Origin: Bathynomus jamesi
Taxonomy: Eukaryota; Arthropoda; Malacostraca; Isopoda; Cirolanidae
Direction of reading: 5' to 3'
Assembly (NCBI GenBank): GCA_023014485.1
Contig: JAJOZX010002352.1
Location: forward strand, 382,001 to 446,000
Length of the DNA stretch: 64,000 nucleotides
Part shown: one piece after another, positions 31,286-42,375 of the stretch
Position numbering within the stretch: position 1 is the first letter of the stretch
Layout: each line of letters opens with the position of its first letter
Made by a program: the position numbers and the translations under genes
The notes under the pieces: generated by a model
Databases searched by the model: none
What the model was told of the DNA's origin: nothing
What the model saw: the letters and a program-made list of their open reading frames with translations, nothing else

Positions 31286-32190
31286 ACATGGCAACGGAAA
31301 ATAAATTCCTACAACATTGTGGATACTGTAAAAAAGTACAAATGAATCAAAGACAATCCGAATTTGAATGCCTGAGATGGAGTGACGAAAAAAAAATCTC
31401 TTAAAATAGGCGCAAAACAATTGAACGGAATCAAGTTGTTCCGCAAAAGCTGCATGATCGAAATAAACTCGTTTACGGTCTTTAAAGCACAGAAAGAGAC
31501 TATGAGGAAAAGGCAAAAGAGCAAATTATGAATAGGGAACGGAGAAAAATATAAGGAACGAAGATAGTAAAAGAGGAAACTGTGAAAAATGAACAGAAAA
31601 CACGGAAAAAACGAGTAAACGGGAAGTAGAAATAAAAGAAGTACCAACACGTAAGGAGGGCGTGAATAAGAATGAGAATATAAATAAGTGAGAATATAAG
31701 TAAGAATGAGAATATAAATACAATAGAGAGCATAAAGGAAACGGAGGCACAAAACCCATTCCAAAGATTTCAAACAAAGGACATTAGCAGCAATAGGAAA
31801 AAACAAGTAGACAATCAAGAAATCAAACTGAAACCTGTCAAAAACAAAGGCCCCATGTAAAAATGGGGAAGAAACCATATGTAAATATTATGTAAAAGGG
31901 ATTTGCAGATATAAGGAAGGACACTGTAGCAGTGAGTGTAGCATATATACGAACACCCTCCTTTGTGCAACTACTACTACAATAATGGTCACTGTAAATT
32001 TGATGGAAACTGCAAATTCTACCATCCGGACATTTGCAAGGCCTACGCGACATATGGAACCTGCCAATATGGAAAAAATGCTGCTACCATCATCTCCCGA
32101 CAAGTTCAAAGTTCAAAGTTCAGAGGACAAGTTTCAAAGGACAACAGGAAAAATGTGAAAAAAAAATATGTACACAAATAACAAACAAAA
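31286..32190 (+). pseudogene. LINE ORF1 with three CCCH zinc fingers, broken
   Basis: ATG at 31286 begins MATENKFLQHCGYCKKVQMN. Downstream, in three frames, come CKYYVKGICRYKEGHC (finger 1), CNYYYNNGHCKFDGNCKFYH (finger 2; C-x8-C-x5-C-x3-H) and CKAYATYGTCQYGKN (start of finger 3). The stretch between is rich in Lys and Glu with stops. CCCH fingers bind RNA, so a role in packaging the element transcript is plausible but inferred. The antisense open frame of 189 codons here is a by-product of the A/G-rich sense strand. Confidence 0.65.
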
Positions 32191-33187
32191 TTTTTTCACT
32201 ATCTCGGACACAATACGACTGCTAAGTCTCATACAACACTTGTACCTGACACAGCTGGGAATCTCCGAGCCGGACCGCTTCGTGGCAAGAAGCTACCAGA
32301 ACAGGTAGGCAGAAATGGATCTATCTCGGATTAACATTAATATTAAAAAACAATACCCATAATGAAGAAAGAAGCAAATTTGGGACCTTTAACTTAAACT
32401 CCAAGACTATACATTGGGAAGCAATCAGATCTCACATGACCCAAATAGAGTGGAAAACAGTTTTAGAGAATAAAACAATCGAAGAAATGCTAACAATCTT
32501 ATAAGAGAAGACGTTGGAATTTTAGAAAAATATGCTACGAAAGCACAGCCAAAAGGGAAGAGGAACTTGTTTGGGAGGCAAAAGCGAACAATATTCCACA
32601 AAAGAAAGAGGGTAGTGGAGAAGTTAGTAAACTGCAGAAACAACAATACTGGAAAAGTAATACAAGAAAAACTGGAGAATATCGATAGAGAAATACAAGC
32701 CCTGACTCGGGGTCATACAGAGAGGGAAGAGGAAAAGGCGGTAGAAGTAATAAAGGAAAATGCAAAATATTTCTATAGCTATGCGAAAAGAAAAACAAAA
32801 ACGCGCGCCACTATCGCGCCCTTAAGGAAAGGAAATAATGAACTAACTGACGATATAAAAGAAATATCTGAAGCACTGAGAGCCCCGTATGAATCAGTCT
32901 TCAGGACCCCAAAATGTGACAAAGCGATACCTGACATGGATGCATTCTTTGAAGAGAAATTGCAAGGAAATTGTATAACAGATTTTGATTTTACCCCAGA
33001 AGATATAGCGCAAGCTATAGGACAAATAAAATCACATTCAGCGACAGGTCTTCACAAATGGAACAGAATTATTGATTAAAAACTGTAAAAATTAAATAGC
33101 TACACCCATATATTGGATATGGAGAAGATCCCTAGACACTGGAGAAATCTCGAGTATCTTAAAAAGAGCGAACATTGTTCCTATATA

Positions 33188-33840
33188 CAGGGTGTTTCAG
33201 GAGGAAAGGTCAATACTTCGGGAGGTGATAGTATCGGTCATTGTGAGAAAAAAGGTTCATATGAACATGTGTCTAATTCTGAATGGTTACGGAGATAGAG
33301 CGTTTGAATCTACAAATACAAAAGCATTGTTAATGGTAATCAAGAAAGAGAAACCAATTACTGTTTCTAACATTTAATGTTTAAACATTGGCATTTTGAA
33401 TGGTATCAGATACAGAAATGACAAATTTGTTAGTTTACAATAGGTTTTCGAAAATCCCACCGTCAACCTCAATGCACTTTGCAACTCGTGTGGGAAGATC
33501 GCGCGTTATTCGTCTGAGTTGATCTTGACGTTCCTTTATGCGGGCAGCAGCATCCAAAATGTGCGCGAGCAATTCGTCTCGTGTATCCACCTTTCCTTTG
33601 TAAACTTGACTTTTCATCCACCCCCACAAACAATAATCTAACGGAGAGAGGTCTGGAGACCTTGGTGGCCATTCAATGGGACCTCCGCCGGGGGAGGAAG
33701 AGCTGCGCGCGCATCAGATTCAAACAGCTCTATCTCCGTAACCATTCAGAATTAGACACATGTTCATATGAACTTTTTTTCTCACAATGACCGATACTGT
33801 CACCTCCTGAAGTATTGACCTTTCCTCCTGAAACACCCTG
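33188..33840. mobile_element. MITE carrying a transposase 3' end, nested in LINE
   Basis: Ends CAGGGTGTTTCAGGAGGAAA and its inverse, flanked by TATA on both sides. It is a sister of 2762-3445, with a shorter right arm. It is non-autonomous: only the transposase C terminus remains. Confidence 0.85.
33435..33680 (-). pseudogene. mariner-type transposase C-terminal fragment
   Basis: Reads PPRSPDLSPLDYCLWGWMKS and QVYKGKVDTRDELLAHILDA, then a Lys/Arg-rich helix and a stop at 33435. It includes the third catalytic Asp motif only. It parallels the fragment at 3013-3247 with few changes. Confidence 0.8.
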
Positions 33841-34435
33841 TATAAAGGAGAGGACAGATCTCAAGCGACGAACTATAGACCCGGTGTCTTTGACATCGCA
33901 ACTTACCAAAGTATTTGAAAGATTAGTAGAGAGAAAATCTATGACTTCTTGGAGACACTGAAAAGACGACGAAAATCAGCACGGATTCCGATCAGGAAGA
34001 TCTTGCCTATCACAACTTATGGGATACTATAACAATATCCTACAGTAGATGCACTTGAAGGCAATGAAAACTACGATGCAGATTTTGCTACGGTTCACAC
34101 GGATTTTGGAAAAGCCTTCAACAAATGTGATCATGATAAATAGTGCATGGAATGAAACCTATGAGAATAACAGGCAAAGTTGGAAAATGGATCTACAACT
34201 TCTTCAGAGAACGTATACATACAGGTCGTTAAAATTAAAGGTATATCATCATCAGAATCAGAAGTACGCAGCTCATTACCACAAGGAATAGTATTGGTCC
34301 CGCTCCTTTTCATTATCATGCTAACATAGACAATGAAGTAAACAGCAATAGTATAGGAACATCCTTTGCAGACGACACAAGGATCAGCAGAAATTCAGCG
34401 ATGTAGAAGAGGTGGAAGCTTTTTACGCTTTTCAA

Positions 34436-34920
34436 TTGTCAGTGCGTATAAGGCTTTAACACCTTCGATATAGACCCCATTTCGAAACAGATCTTGCGAT
34501 CCTTAAAGATTGTCTTGTTTTAAAATGATTGGAAAGTGACGAGTACTTTTTTTATATATAGATATTATTGCTACTTGGCGAAGACAATTTTTTTTACTGT
34601 AGTTCTTTAACGGTTTCTTTTAGTGAAAAAAAATTTGACTTCATTGAGTCAAAAAAAGTTACTACTTTCGCGCACAGTTGCCCATCAAAGTTATGGAACA
34701 AAAAATTTTACTCTGAAAAAATGTACCTGCATCACTTTCCCTCGTCACTCTTTAGCTGTTCTCCATAACAACATATCGCGTTCGAAGTCAGAATATTGTT
34801 GATATAAAAGAAATAAGTATGTGCAATATAAAGGTATAGAGAATATGCTCCCCCCCCCCCACACACACACACACCGGAAAAAATGAACAAATAAGGAATT
34901 TTTTTATAAGTTATATATGA
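34436..34920. other. unassigned stretch
   Basis: AT-rich with C and CA runs near 34850-34875. No gene seen. Confidence 0.5.
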
Positions 34921-35078
34921 TGAAAATAACCACGAAGGAAAAAGGAAAAACAGAATGGTGCTCAGGCGCTTTCGTCGTCTAATGACATCCTCAGGAACAC
35001 ACTGTTTCCTTTTTCGTTCGTGGTTATTTTCATCATGAATATTATTCACGTGTTATTTTGGTGAAATAATTTTCATAT
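34921..35078 (-). mobile_element. Penelope-like terminal hairpin
   Basis: AACCACGAAGGAAAAAGGAA is followed by its inverted copy near 35010-35028, enclosing a hammerhead-like motif. Then comes the CACGTGTTATTTTGGTGAAA tail and TA repeats. No coding sequence. Confidence 0.65.
34959..35000 (-). ncRNA. hammerhead-like ribozyme motif
   Basis: Minus strand: CTGAGGA (34994-34988), GTC-ATTA-GAC helix II, a duplicated GAC, GAAA, GCGCCTGAGCACC. The extra GAC before GAAA would weaken the core. Confidence 0.45.
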
Positions 35079-35219
35079 ATATATATATAAAAATTTTTAT
35101 TTACTATATTTACTTTATATTTGCCACGTATGGATGCATATTCCCTGTAATTTTCATTGGAATTGGAATTATATTTAGTGAGAAATAAAACAGGAGGCAT
35201 TACTTTCGTACCGAACCTC

Positions 35220-35220
<1 letters not shown>

Positions 35221-35288
<68 letters not shown>
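35221..35288. repeat. (TA)n microsatellite
   Basis: About 68 bases of TA repeats. Confidence 0.95.
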
Positions 35289-35290
<2 letters not shown>

Positions 35291-35537
35291 GCGCCGATAA
35301 TGTCTTCCAAACACTACATTTTTTTCTGTACGACTCCCAAGACAAATGCCATACCGGAACTAAGGGGAAGAAACTTATTTTGTGAGGTTGTGATACCCTC
35401 CAACGTAAATTCTTGTTTTCCCGTCATTTCGCTGTGCCAAGCACTTTGTGTCTGCTGTTTATTGCTTTCCCCCTAATCGATTTGATAGACGGTTATGCCC
35501 GTGCTCGAAAGTGCCGCCTTTTATACTTAATATACTC

Positions 35538-35576
<39 letters not shown>

Positions 35577-35939
35577 TTTGTAAATGAGCGAACAGTTTAG
35601 TTTTAGCTTCGGAAAGGTTGGAAAGTGAGGAAAAGAAATATGAGGTAGGGAGTTGTCAATCATTTTATTATATTGTAAATAAAATTTATAGCATTTCATT
35701 ATCGTTTATTCTGTAGAGACGTAAGAATAAGTATAATATTTACCCCTTCTTATGAGATCGTTTTTCGCGTATCTTTTTGCATCGTGTGCCATTGCGAAAC
35801 TTTGGCGCGAGTTTCAATGTTTCCCAATACTGTTTAGTGCCAATGAAAGTTGATTTACACAGAGGCACTATACGTAAAATTTGAACGTTTGAAAGTTATA
35901 TTGTTGTATTCTAATATATCGCTTATATTGTGATCGATT
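35289..35939. other. unassigned stretch
   Basis: Includes a GT/TA microsatellite at 35539-35575. No gene seen. Confidence 0.5.
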
Positions 35940-36395
35940 ACACAGGTCAACAAAAAAACATTTTTTTTTCGTTGCCAAGGAAATTCGTACGAATTTAGGG
36001 TATTTTGGGGTTGCTGAATTCCAAAATGAAAGTAGTTTTTCCGATTTGGCTCTAGTTCTTGAGATAATGAATACCCTCAATTAATAGGAAACGTAACTAT
36101 AACGCGTGCATATGGGAAACTACCGGAACATTCTAAATGGTGAGACCGAATAAAATGCCATTATGTATTTCATGTGTTTACTTTTGTATGATTTGAGACA
36201 ATTTCAATGCGATTTGTAAGTAGGCTCCGCCTGAACATTAATTTTTTTGCGTTTTTACGTGTTTCAATGGGGTACCAATTATCTCATAAATTAGAGCCAA
36301 TCTAGCAAAACCGATGTCATATTCGGAATCAGCACCACAAAGTTACCCCAAAATCACTCTAATATGATTGGCAATAAAATGAGTGTTGACCAGTG
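35940..36395. mobile_element. MITE with ACACAGGTCAACA ends
   Basis: Left ACACAGGTCAACA and right TGTTGACCAGTGT are inverted relatives. Inside, TATTTTGGGGTTGCTGAATT pairs with AATCAGCACCACAAAGTTAC-type sequence. Non-coding. Confidence 0.65.
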
Positions 36396-36429
36396 TTATA
36401 ATTAAGACGGAGACCTTTTCCTCACGAGT

Positions 36430-36598
36430 GTAACTCGCTTTCATATTAGCCATTGCGTGTTGTTCAACCTGCAACCAAAAAAAAAAGGTCCCCAAACAAG
36501 ACATCAATTTCAACATTTGTTTTAGTTCTTATGTATTACTTTTGTAAATTGAATTTAAAATATTTTTTCTATGAGGCCGGACTTAATGGGACACCCTG
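36430..36598 (+). repeat. MITE right half, CCGGACTTAATGGGACACC
   Basis: Matches the right half of 30550-30852 (AAACAAGACATCA, TTTAGTTCTTATGTATTACT, GAGGCCGGACTTA). The left half is replaced by other sequence. Confidence 0.65.
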
Positions 36599-36619
36599 TG
36601 TGTGTATATATATATTTTA

Positions 36620-36778
36620 ACGAATTATTCATTCTAACGAGGGTCAAGGTTGTTGCTCCACCTTGGACCTACTACAACGTGGAATCCGAACTCCGACTCA
36701 CCAAGGGTGGTCAGAAATTACGAAGTCCTTGCCCGGAATCGACCTCCCCACCTCCCGATCAGCCAGTCGCACACTGTT
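36620..36778 (-). repeat. SINE of the 24735 family
   Basis: On the minus strand: GGTCGATTCCGGGCAAGG, then GGAGTTCGGATTCCACG and the LINE-like tail CAACCTTGACCCTCGTTAGA followed by ATGAATAATTCG. 5'-truncated. Confidence 0.7.
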
Positions 36779-37309
36779 GAGATTTTCCGAAAATGTGGAC
36801 AGAATTATTTGTTCTTTTGATATTTATTTTCCAAAAAATTAATTTTGCTGTAAAAAATATCTTTTTATCTTTATTTTAATGAATGTACATGGAAAAATGC
36901 TCCTTAAAAACATATATTGTGAATTACAAACTTATATAAATTAATTAATTAAGTAATACAAATTAATATAAAATCAAATAATGCACAAATAATTGCCGAA
37001 TTTACAAATTTAGAAATCTAATCTCTCAAAAATTTGTGTATCTCATCATCCTAATTTAAAAATCTGTCAGCGTTTATGAGTGTCAATTAATTGACGTGCA
37101 TCATGCTCCATGTCAGAAACTGAGCAATTATGAAAAAATGCAAACGGAAATGATGCGTGTGATTTTTATGGATTTTTCACTTATGGCAATTTTTGGGCAA
37201 AATAAAAATTGAAATTCGGATAACCCACCTTTGAGGTGTTTAATGTTATAGATTTGAAATACTTGGAAAAATATGGTAATATTTACTTTTAAAATTACCG
37301 GTCTATGTT
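36779..37309. other. unassigned stretch
   Basis: Very AT-rich. I see no feature. Confidence 0.5.
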
Positions 37310-39798
37310 ACTATGTTATCTGAAATTAAAATTAATGTTCGTAATTCGGAGAGCCTGCAATACGTTTTGGATTTTGAAGGAGCTAAATTTCGTGACATGA
37401 AACTGCAACTTTCGACCAATAATTGGGATAAGGCTCTGTCGCGCGATGGTATTAATGGCACATGGATTTCTTTTTTTTATTATTTTAAACGTTTAGAATC
37501 GAGTAATATCCCATTACAATATATAAAACATTAAACAATGTATGCAATTAGCAAGATAAATCGTGGTTTTTAAATATTTGAGAAAACCTCTCTAAAAATT
37601 AATATTTATTATATTGCTCTTCCTGAAAATTGGAAGAGACGAAGAGTCAGTATATGTTGGAGGAGACAAAAATTGCAGAGCGAAGCATCAGAGGATAATT
37701 AGTGGATAGAGGGAAGATAAAGACCTCTAAATAAAGAGAAATAATAGATCATAGATAAGAAAAAAAATAATTTCATGTGAAATCCAGATTTTTCCAGAAC
37801 AAATTTTCACGAGGGGAGGGGGTGGTGTTGATGAATTTGTTTCTCCTCTTGTCTGGGTTGATGAAAAGTGAAATCTGAGTTAAAAATAATAAAAAATAAC
37901 GATCCGGGGTTAGTAATTGCGGTATTTAGAATGCAAAAGTTTTACTGCTGCGGAAGTTTGAAGAAGGACGTCGTCTTCCCTTCTAACCAAAGATTATTTA
38001 TTCCGAAAATAGTCTTCATTCGAAGGAAATAGACAGTCATTTGGCACCCAATGATGAATATAAAACCACAAGAACATAATATAGAAAAATAACAGATTTG
38101 AACGGGCAACAGAGGAGTGTCCAACCGGTTGCTCTATGTCGCCAAGAAACCCATTATGAACATGACAATTCAGGAAAGAACCAGGGAGCTATTTGATTTG
38201 GTTGGCGACCGACGGGAGTGGAGAAAATATCGACATGACACATGAGACCCAACCCGACGAGAGCCGGACGGGATTTAATGAATACTGAAATGAATATCCA
38301 TTAAGTAAAAAGAGACTGGAGAAGTCTGTCAAAGCTAAATGGTGAAATGCTGAAATTAAAAGTAGCTTAACGTTAAAAGGGAACGCGTATTTCAAATTAA
38401 AAAACAAATAATTTGTCCAATAAAAATGCTATTAAGAAAGCGAAGCAAAAAACTTATTAGAAAAAGTAAGCGCAACTATGAGCCATATTGTGAACCAAAT
38501 TAAATCGAATCCGAAGGAATTCTGTACGATTGGAAACTTGCAAACATTACGCCAATATCTAAAAAAATGGGACAAATCGCTTCAGGAAAATTGTTGTCTC
38601 ATGAGTCTGACTTTAGAAGTTGGTAAACTTATGGAGACGATCGTTCGAGACAAAATAGTTGATCACTTAGAAATGAATAAATTAATCAAAGATTCCCAAC
38701 ACTCCTTTCGACGTAATCGTTCTTGTCTTACTAATTTGCTCGATTTCTTTTTAATAATATTGTAAATATATATATGACGAGAGTAAAACAATAGATAATA
38801 TATATTTCGATTTTCAAAAAGCATTTGATAAAGTGCCACATAGATTATAATTAATTATTAGCTAAACTTCATTCTCACGGAATTGATGCTAATGTTTTCA
38901 AATGAATAAAAAATTGGCTCAGTGGACGTAAACAAAGAGTCTAATTGGAAAGGTATAACGCTGTAGCGGCGTGCCTCAGGGATCAGTTCTTTTTATTATT
39001 TATATCAATGACATCGACTTGGGAATTAACAGTATAATTTCAAAATTTGCGGATGATACCAAACTAGCGGACGAACAAAATCAGCGGCAGACCGTTTGCA
39101 GATTCAAGAAGATAATAAATTACTCGAGTGGGCAGAAATTTGGTAAATGAATTTTAATCTAAATAGATGTAAAGCGTTGCATATCGGTAGAAACGATGTT
39201 AAAGAAAGTATTTTATGCACGACAAGACACTGACGAGTGTTATGGAAGAGAAAGATTTAGGTATTATTGTTGTCGACACTCAAACCGAGTAAACAATGTA
39301 TCGAAGCGGTCAGAAAAGCAAATAAAATCTTACGATTTATTAGTAGATCATTTGAATATAAGTTGGAGTAAACCATACTGACTATATAATTCCTTAGTAC
39401 GCCCCCACATGGAATACTGCGTTCAGTTCTGGTCCCCATGTTTACGACAGGACACAGTAGCCCGTCGCTGCACTCTCTCCATTCTGTCGAAGATGATTCC
39501 TCGACTTAGAAACAAATCCTACGCTGCCCGTTTAGAAACGTTAAATTTATTCTCGCTCGTGAAAAGGCGAATTCGAGATTTAATCCAGGTATACAAAATG
39601 ATTAAAAGTTTTAATAATGTCGATGCTGAAAAATATTTCACCTTCAGAAATGCAGCTAGAAATCGCGGTAATGGTCTCATATTAGTGGGTAAACATTTTA
39701 ATTCTAATGAAACTAAGCATATTTTCTTCACTCGTATAGTTAATTTGTGGAAAGTAGATGCTTATCTTGTCTTAAACCCCGAGTTTGAAGTATTGTAA
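37310..39798 (+). pseudogene. old CR1-like LINE ORF2 copy
   Basis: The region after the endonuclease reads NFEGAKFRDMKLQLSTNNWD (37370-37430). A gap of unrelated sequence follows, then SVKAKW-NAEIKSSLTLKGN (about 38330), LANITPISKKMG, VGKLMETIVRDKIVDHLEMN, HSFRRNRSCLTNLL, FDFQKAFDKVPH, GVPQGSV and FADDTKLADE (about 39050). The C terminus is open at 39409-39798 (MEYCVQFWSPCLRQD to NPEFEVL-stop). Many stops and shifts show that it is older than the copies at 13 kb and 19 kb. Confidence 0.8.
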
Positions 39799-40369
39799 AA
39801 TTTTCACTCGGGTTCCCTCCTTTCTTCTTCCAAATTTTCACTGTATCTTTTAATTTTTTTTTCCTTCCTTTCGACCTCTTTTTGCTTTGCTTTGCTTTAA
39901 AATTTTCAGTCTTTAAATTTTGTTATCTTTTAACCTTCCTTCTTAAATAGACAGCCTCGTAGGGATCAGACGGTCTGTTGCTGTTTGGTGTCCTTTCTAT
40001 TCCTTTGTATACAAAAAAGAATAGTTATACAATTTTTTACCTAATTTGAATATCCCCCCCCCCCCACCCCCCCACCCCCACCCACCCACCCACCACACCA
40101 CCACCACCACCACCACCACCACCAAAAAGTTACATTTCAGTGAAAATTAATAGAATAAAATTTCGATAGATAAGCGACAAATTTTTGCAAAATGTAGCTG
40201 AGGAAATTAAAAAAAAAATTCCTGAAAATGTCTGCCAAAAAAAAAATTAAAGACTGGTTACGCTACTCAATATAGATTAAAAATGTACACAAATCTTAAG
40301 CAAGCGCAACTTTTGAAAATTGGTATTTTGGTCACAAACAGTTTATGGAAATCTCAACGGTATGTATGC
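39799..40369. other. unassigned stretch with C/CCA-rich tract
   Basis: Poly-C and (CCA)n microsatellite at 40056-40125 in otherwise AT-rich DNA. Confidence 0.7.
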
Positions 40370-40490
40370 AGCGTCTTTAACCACCAGGCCACCCAGGGTA
40401 CCCATTTATCTACCAAACTATTCCTTTCTGGAAGAGCCCGAAGCCGCTGGATTTGTAGTCAGTAATGCTAACTACTACTACTACTACACT
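40370..40490 (-). repeat. SINE fragment of the 24735 family
   Basis: ACCACCAGGCCACCCAGGGT followed by ACCCATTTATCTAC matches 24842-24885. It continues into a degraded tRNA-like head (AATGCTAACTACTAC) ending in a (CTA)n run. Confidence 0.6.
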
Positions 40491-40992
40491 GATTAATGAT
40501 GAATTTTATTGGCAGGAGATAAACCCCCATAAAAAGTACAGTATTCATAAAAGTAATAAATTATACAGTTAAATAAACAATAATAAATTTTTAAAAAAAA
40601 TTACAAAGAGATTTATTTTCTTTTCCAGAAAATGCTCGTCAAGAAAGCTCCACTCTGGACGTATTACTTTCCGCTACGTATTCCAGATCTCAATTGTACC
40701 TCTCCAAACAACTTGCTCATCTCCACCCGGAGCTCACTATGCCCATGTTCTCAGGTAAGGTTTAGTTGTGTTTTCTGCGCGAGTACAGATTGGGTTTGAT
40801 TCTTAATATTCATTCGTAGATGAGATTTGATGAAGGGGATAGTTGTTATTCTCTCTGTTATTGTTAGCCTTCATAATCTACCAAAGGGCTTCTTTTTTGC
40901 GAACTACAATGTTATAACATTTGACGACTTGAATTTTTAAATTTTTACCGCCCTTGAAGTATGTTTGGGGTTAATAATAATACATATATGAG

Positions 40993-41209
40993 GCCCTCTG
41001 AAGAAGAAGTGGCCAAACGACAAAAGTAAAAAACGCCAGGAAAACGCAGTTGAAGTTGTACCAATTTGAAAGTGACATAACTTTTGAACTTTTGAAGATA
41101 TTTTGACGAAATATCTTCAAAAGTTCAAAAGTTATGCCACTTTCAGATTGGTACAACTTTGCGTTTTTACTTTTGTCGCTTAGCCACTTCTTCCTCGGAG
41201 GGCTTCATA
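40993..41209. mobile_element. foldback MITE
   Basis: The outer arms GAGGCCCTCTGAAGAAGAAG / CTTCTTCCTCGGAGGGCTTC and inner arms TTTTGAACTTTTGAAGATAT / ATATCTTCAAAAGTTCAAAA make nearly the whole element one hairpin. Non-coding. Confidence 0.75.
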
Positions 41210-41319
41210 TTATAGTTTTGTGGTAGTGATTGTTTCGTCACTATTTTATTGTAACTGTTCTTGACAGTAATTTTTAACGCATTGAATTTTTTCTTTAACT
41301 TTTTCTTTAACTTTAGCAT

Positions 41320-41377
41320 ATATATATTATATATATAATATATATTATATATATATATATATATCTATATATATATA

Positions 41378-41430
<53 letters not shown>
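41320..41430. repeat. (TA)n microsatellite
   Basis: Over 100 bases of TA repeats next to a mariner end. Confidence 0.95.
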
Positions 41431-41433
<3 letters not shown>

Positions 41434-42334
41434 GGCGTCCCAAAAAAATGTATACACACTTTAAATAATTATAAAGGCAGTGTTTATTAAAATACATTTC
41501 ATTTTCAAAATGTAATAGAATCTACAGACATTATTTAATTGTTTTGTCAACGCCTGTTTTCAACTGACGTCCGTTCTGGTCCAGGCACTGCTGATAACGC
41601 GAAGCAATGGAATCGCAAACATCACGAAACATTTCGTTTGGTATTTGTGTGCATTCTCGTTCAATGGCTGCTCTCAATTCAGCGACTGCTGCAGGTTTTA
41701 TAGCGTAGACTTTGTCTTTTAAGTATCCCCATAAAAAAAGTCTAGTGGTGTGAGGTCTGGTGAACGCGGAGGGTATTCTACGAAACCCCTTCGTCCAATC
41801 CACATCCACATCGTGCCAAGTACCACTCGCAATACTCCACTCTTCGGTCCGGATCATCTTCATTAATAGCATGGACTAATCTTGGAATGTAACTTTTCCA
41901 TTGACAGCGCTTCAAAATGCGTTGGACAGACGATTCTGAAATTCCTACCTCACGACTCGCTTGCCGCACAGATTTTCTTGGACTTTGGTGATACGTTTCC
42001 AGTACTCTTTCTTGCTTTGTGGGGCTTGTCGATGTCCGTGGTCTTCCGGAACGCTTCTTGTGGACATTCTGAACAGTTCCATCGGCTTCAAACTTATCTC
42101 TAATTCGAGTGATGGTAAGTCGCGTTGGTGGATCTGTTTGAAACTCCCTCCTAAACTGTCTTTGCACTTCAACTGCGTTTTCACACTTCCAGTAACATTT
42201 TAGAATGAATTTCCTTTGTTCAAAGCTTAGTCTGACTGCCATTATTAATTCTAATGGGTTTAACTTGGAAAGAAAGAAACATCAATTGAGCTATCAGCTG
42301 TTAAAGTGTGTATACATTTTTTTGGGACGCCCTG
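41431..42334 (-). mobile_element. internally deleted mariner
   Basis: Inverted ends CAGGGCGTCCCAAAAAAATG and its complement, with TA on both sides. At about 0.9 kb it is too short for a full mariner (about 1.3 kb). The centre of the transposase gene has been deleted. Confidence 0.9.
41531..42242 (-). pseudogene. mariner transposase lacking its catalytic centre
   Basis: ATG at 42242 gives [23 protein letters not shown] 1 ([13 protein letters not shown]), the linker [13 protein letters not shown] and HTH 2 ([20 protein letters not shown]) are all open, followed by [14 protein letters not shown]. The frame then jumps, through a deletion of roughly 130 codons, to GFRRIP-type sequence, the former third-Asp region (now degraded) and LFLWGYLKDKVYAIKPAAVA. 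The DNA-binding half is intact for about 150 residues while all three catalytic Asp sites are lost or damaged. Confidence 0.85.
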
Positions 42335-42375
42335 TATATATATATATCCTGTTGACTGCCTTCATTAGGTTATAT

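Larger units (their letters stand above)
32400..34400 (+). pseudogene. LINE reverse transcriptase, interrupted
   Basis: The linker reads KTIHWEAIRSHMTQIEWKTV, then an open run at 32567-33079 with KENAKYFYSYAKRKTKTRAT and DFDFTPEDIAQAIGQIKSHS (RT start). After a frame change comes SSILKRANIVPI, where a MITE cuts the frame. Past it the text resumes YKGEDRSQATNYRP, VSLTSQLTKVFERLV, SLPQGIVLVPLLFII and FADDTRIS (catalytic, near 34370). The thumb and 3' end are missing. The finding on 33184-33844 explains how the insertion site can be reconstructed. Confidence 0.75.
31165..34435 (+). mobile_element. LINE with CCCH zinc-finger ORF1
   Basis: A 5' leader after TA repeats leads to a coding region with CCCH fingers, then a linker and a reverse transcriptase that stops just after the catalytic motif. 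The endonuclease expected between fingers and RT is absent. A MITE (33188-33840) splits the RT. Confidence 0.75.

Noticed and set aside
31309..31878. A 189-codon hydrophobic open frame on the minus strand
   Set aside because: It lies antisense to the Lys/Glu-rich ORF1 of the CCCH LINE. The Phe/Leu/Ser bias is what A/G-rich sense codons give on the other strand.
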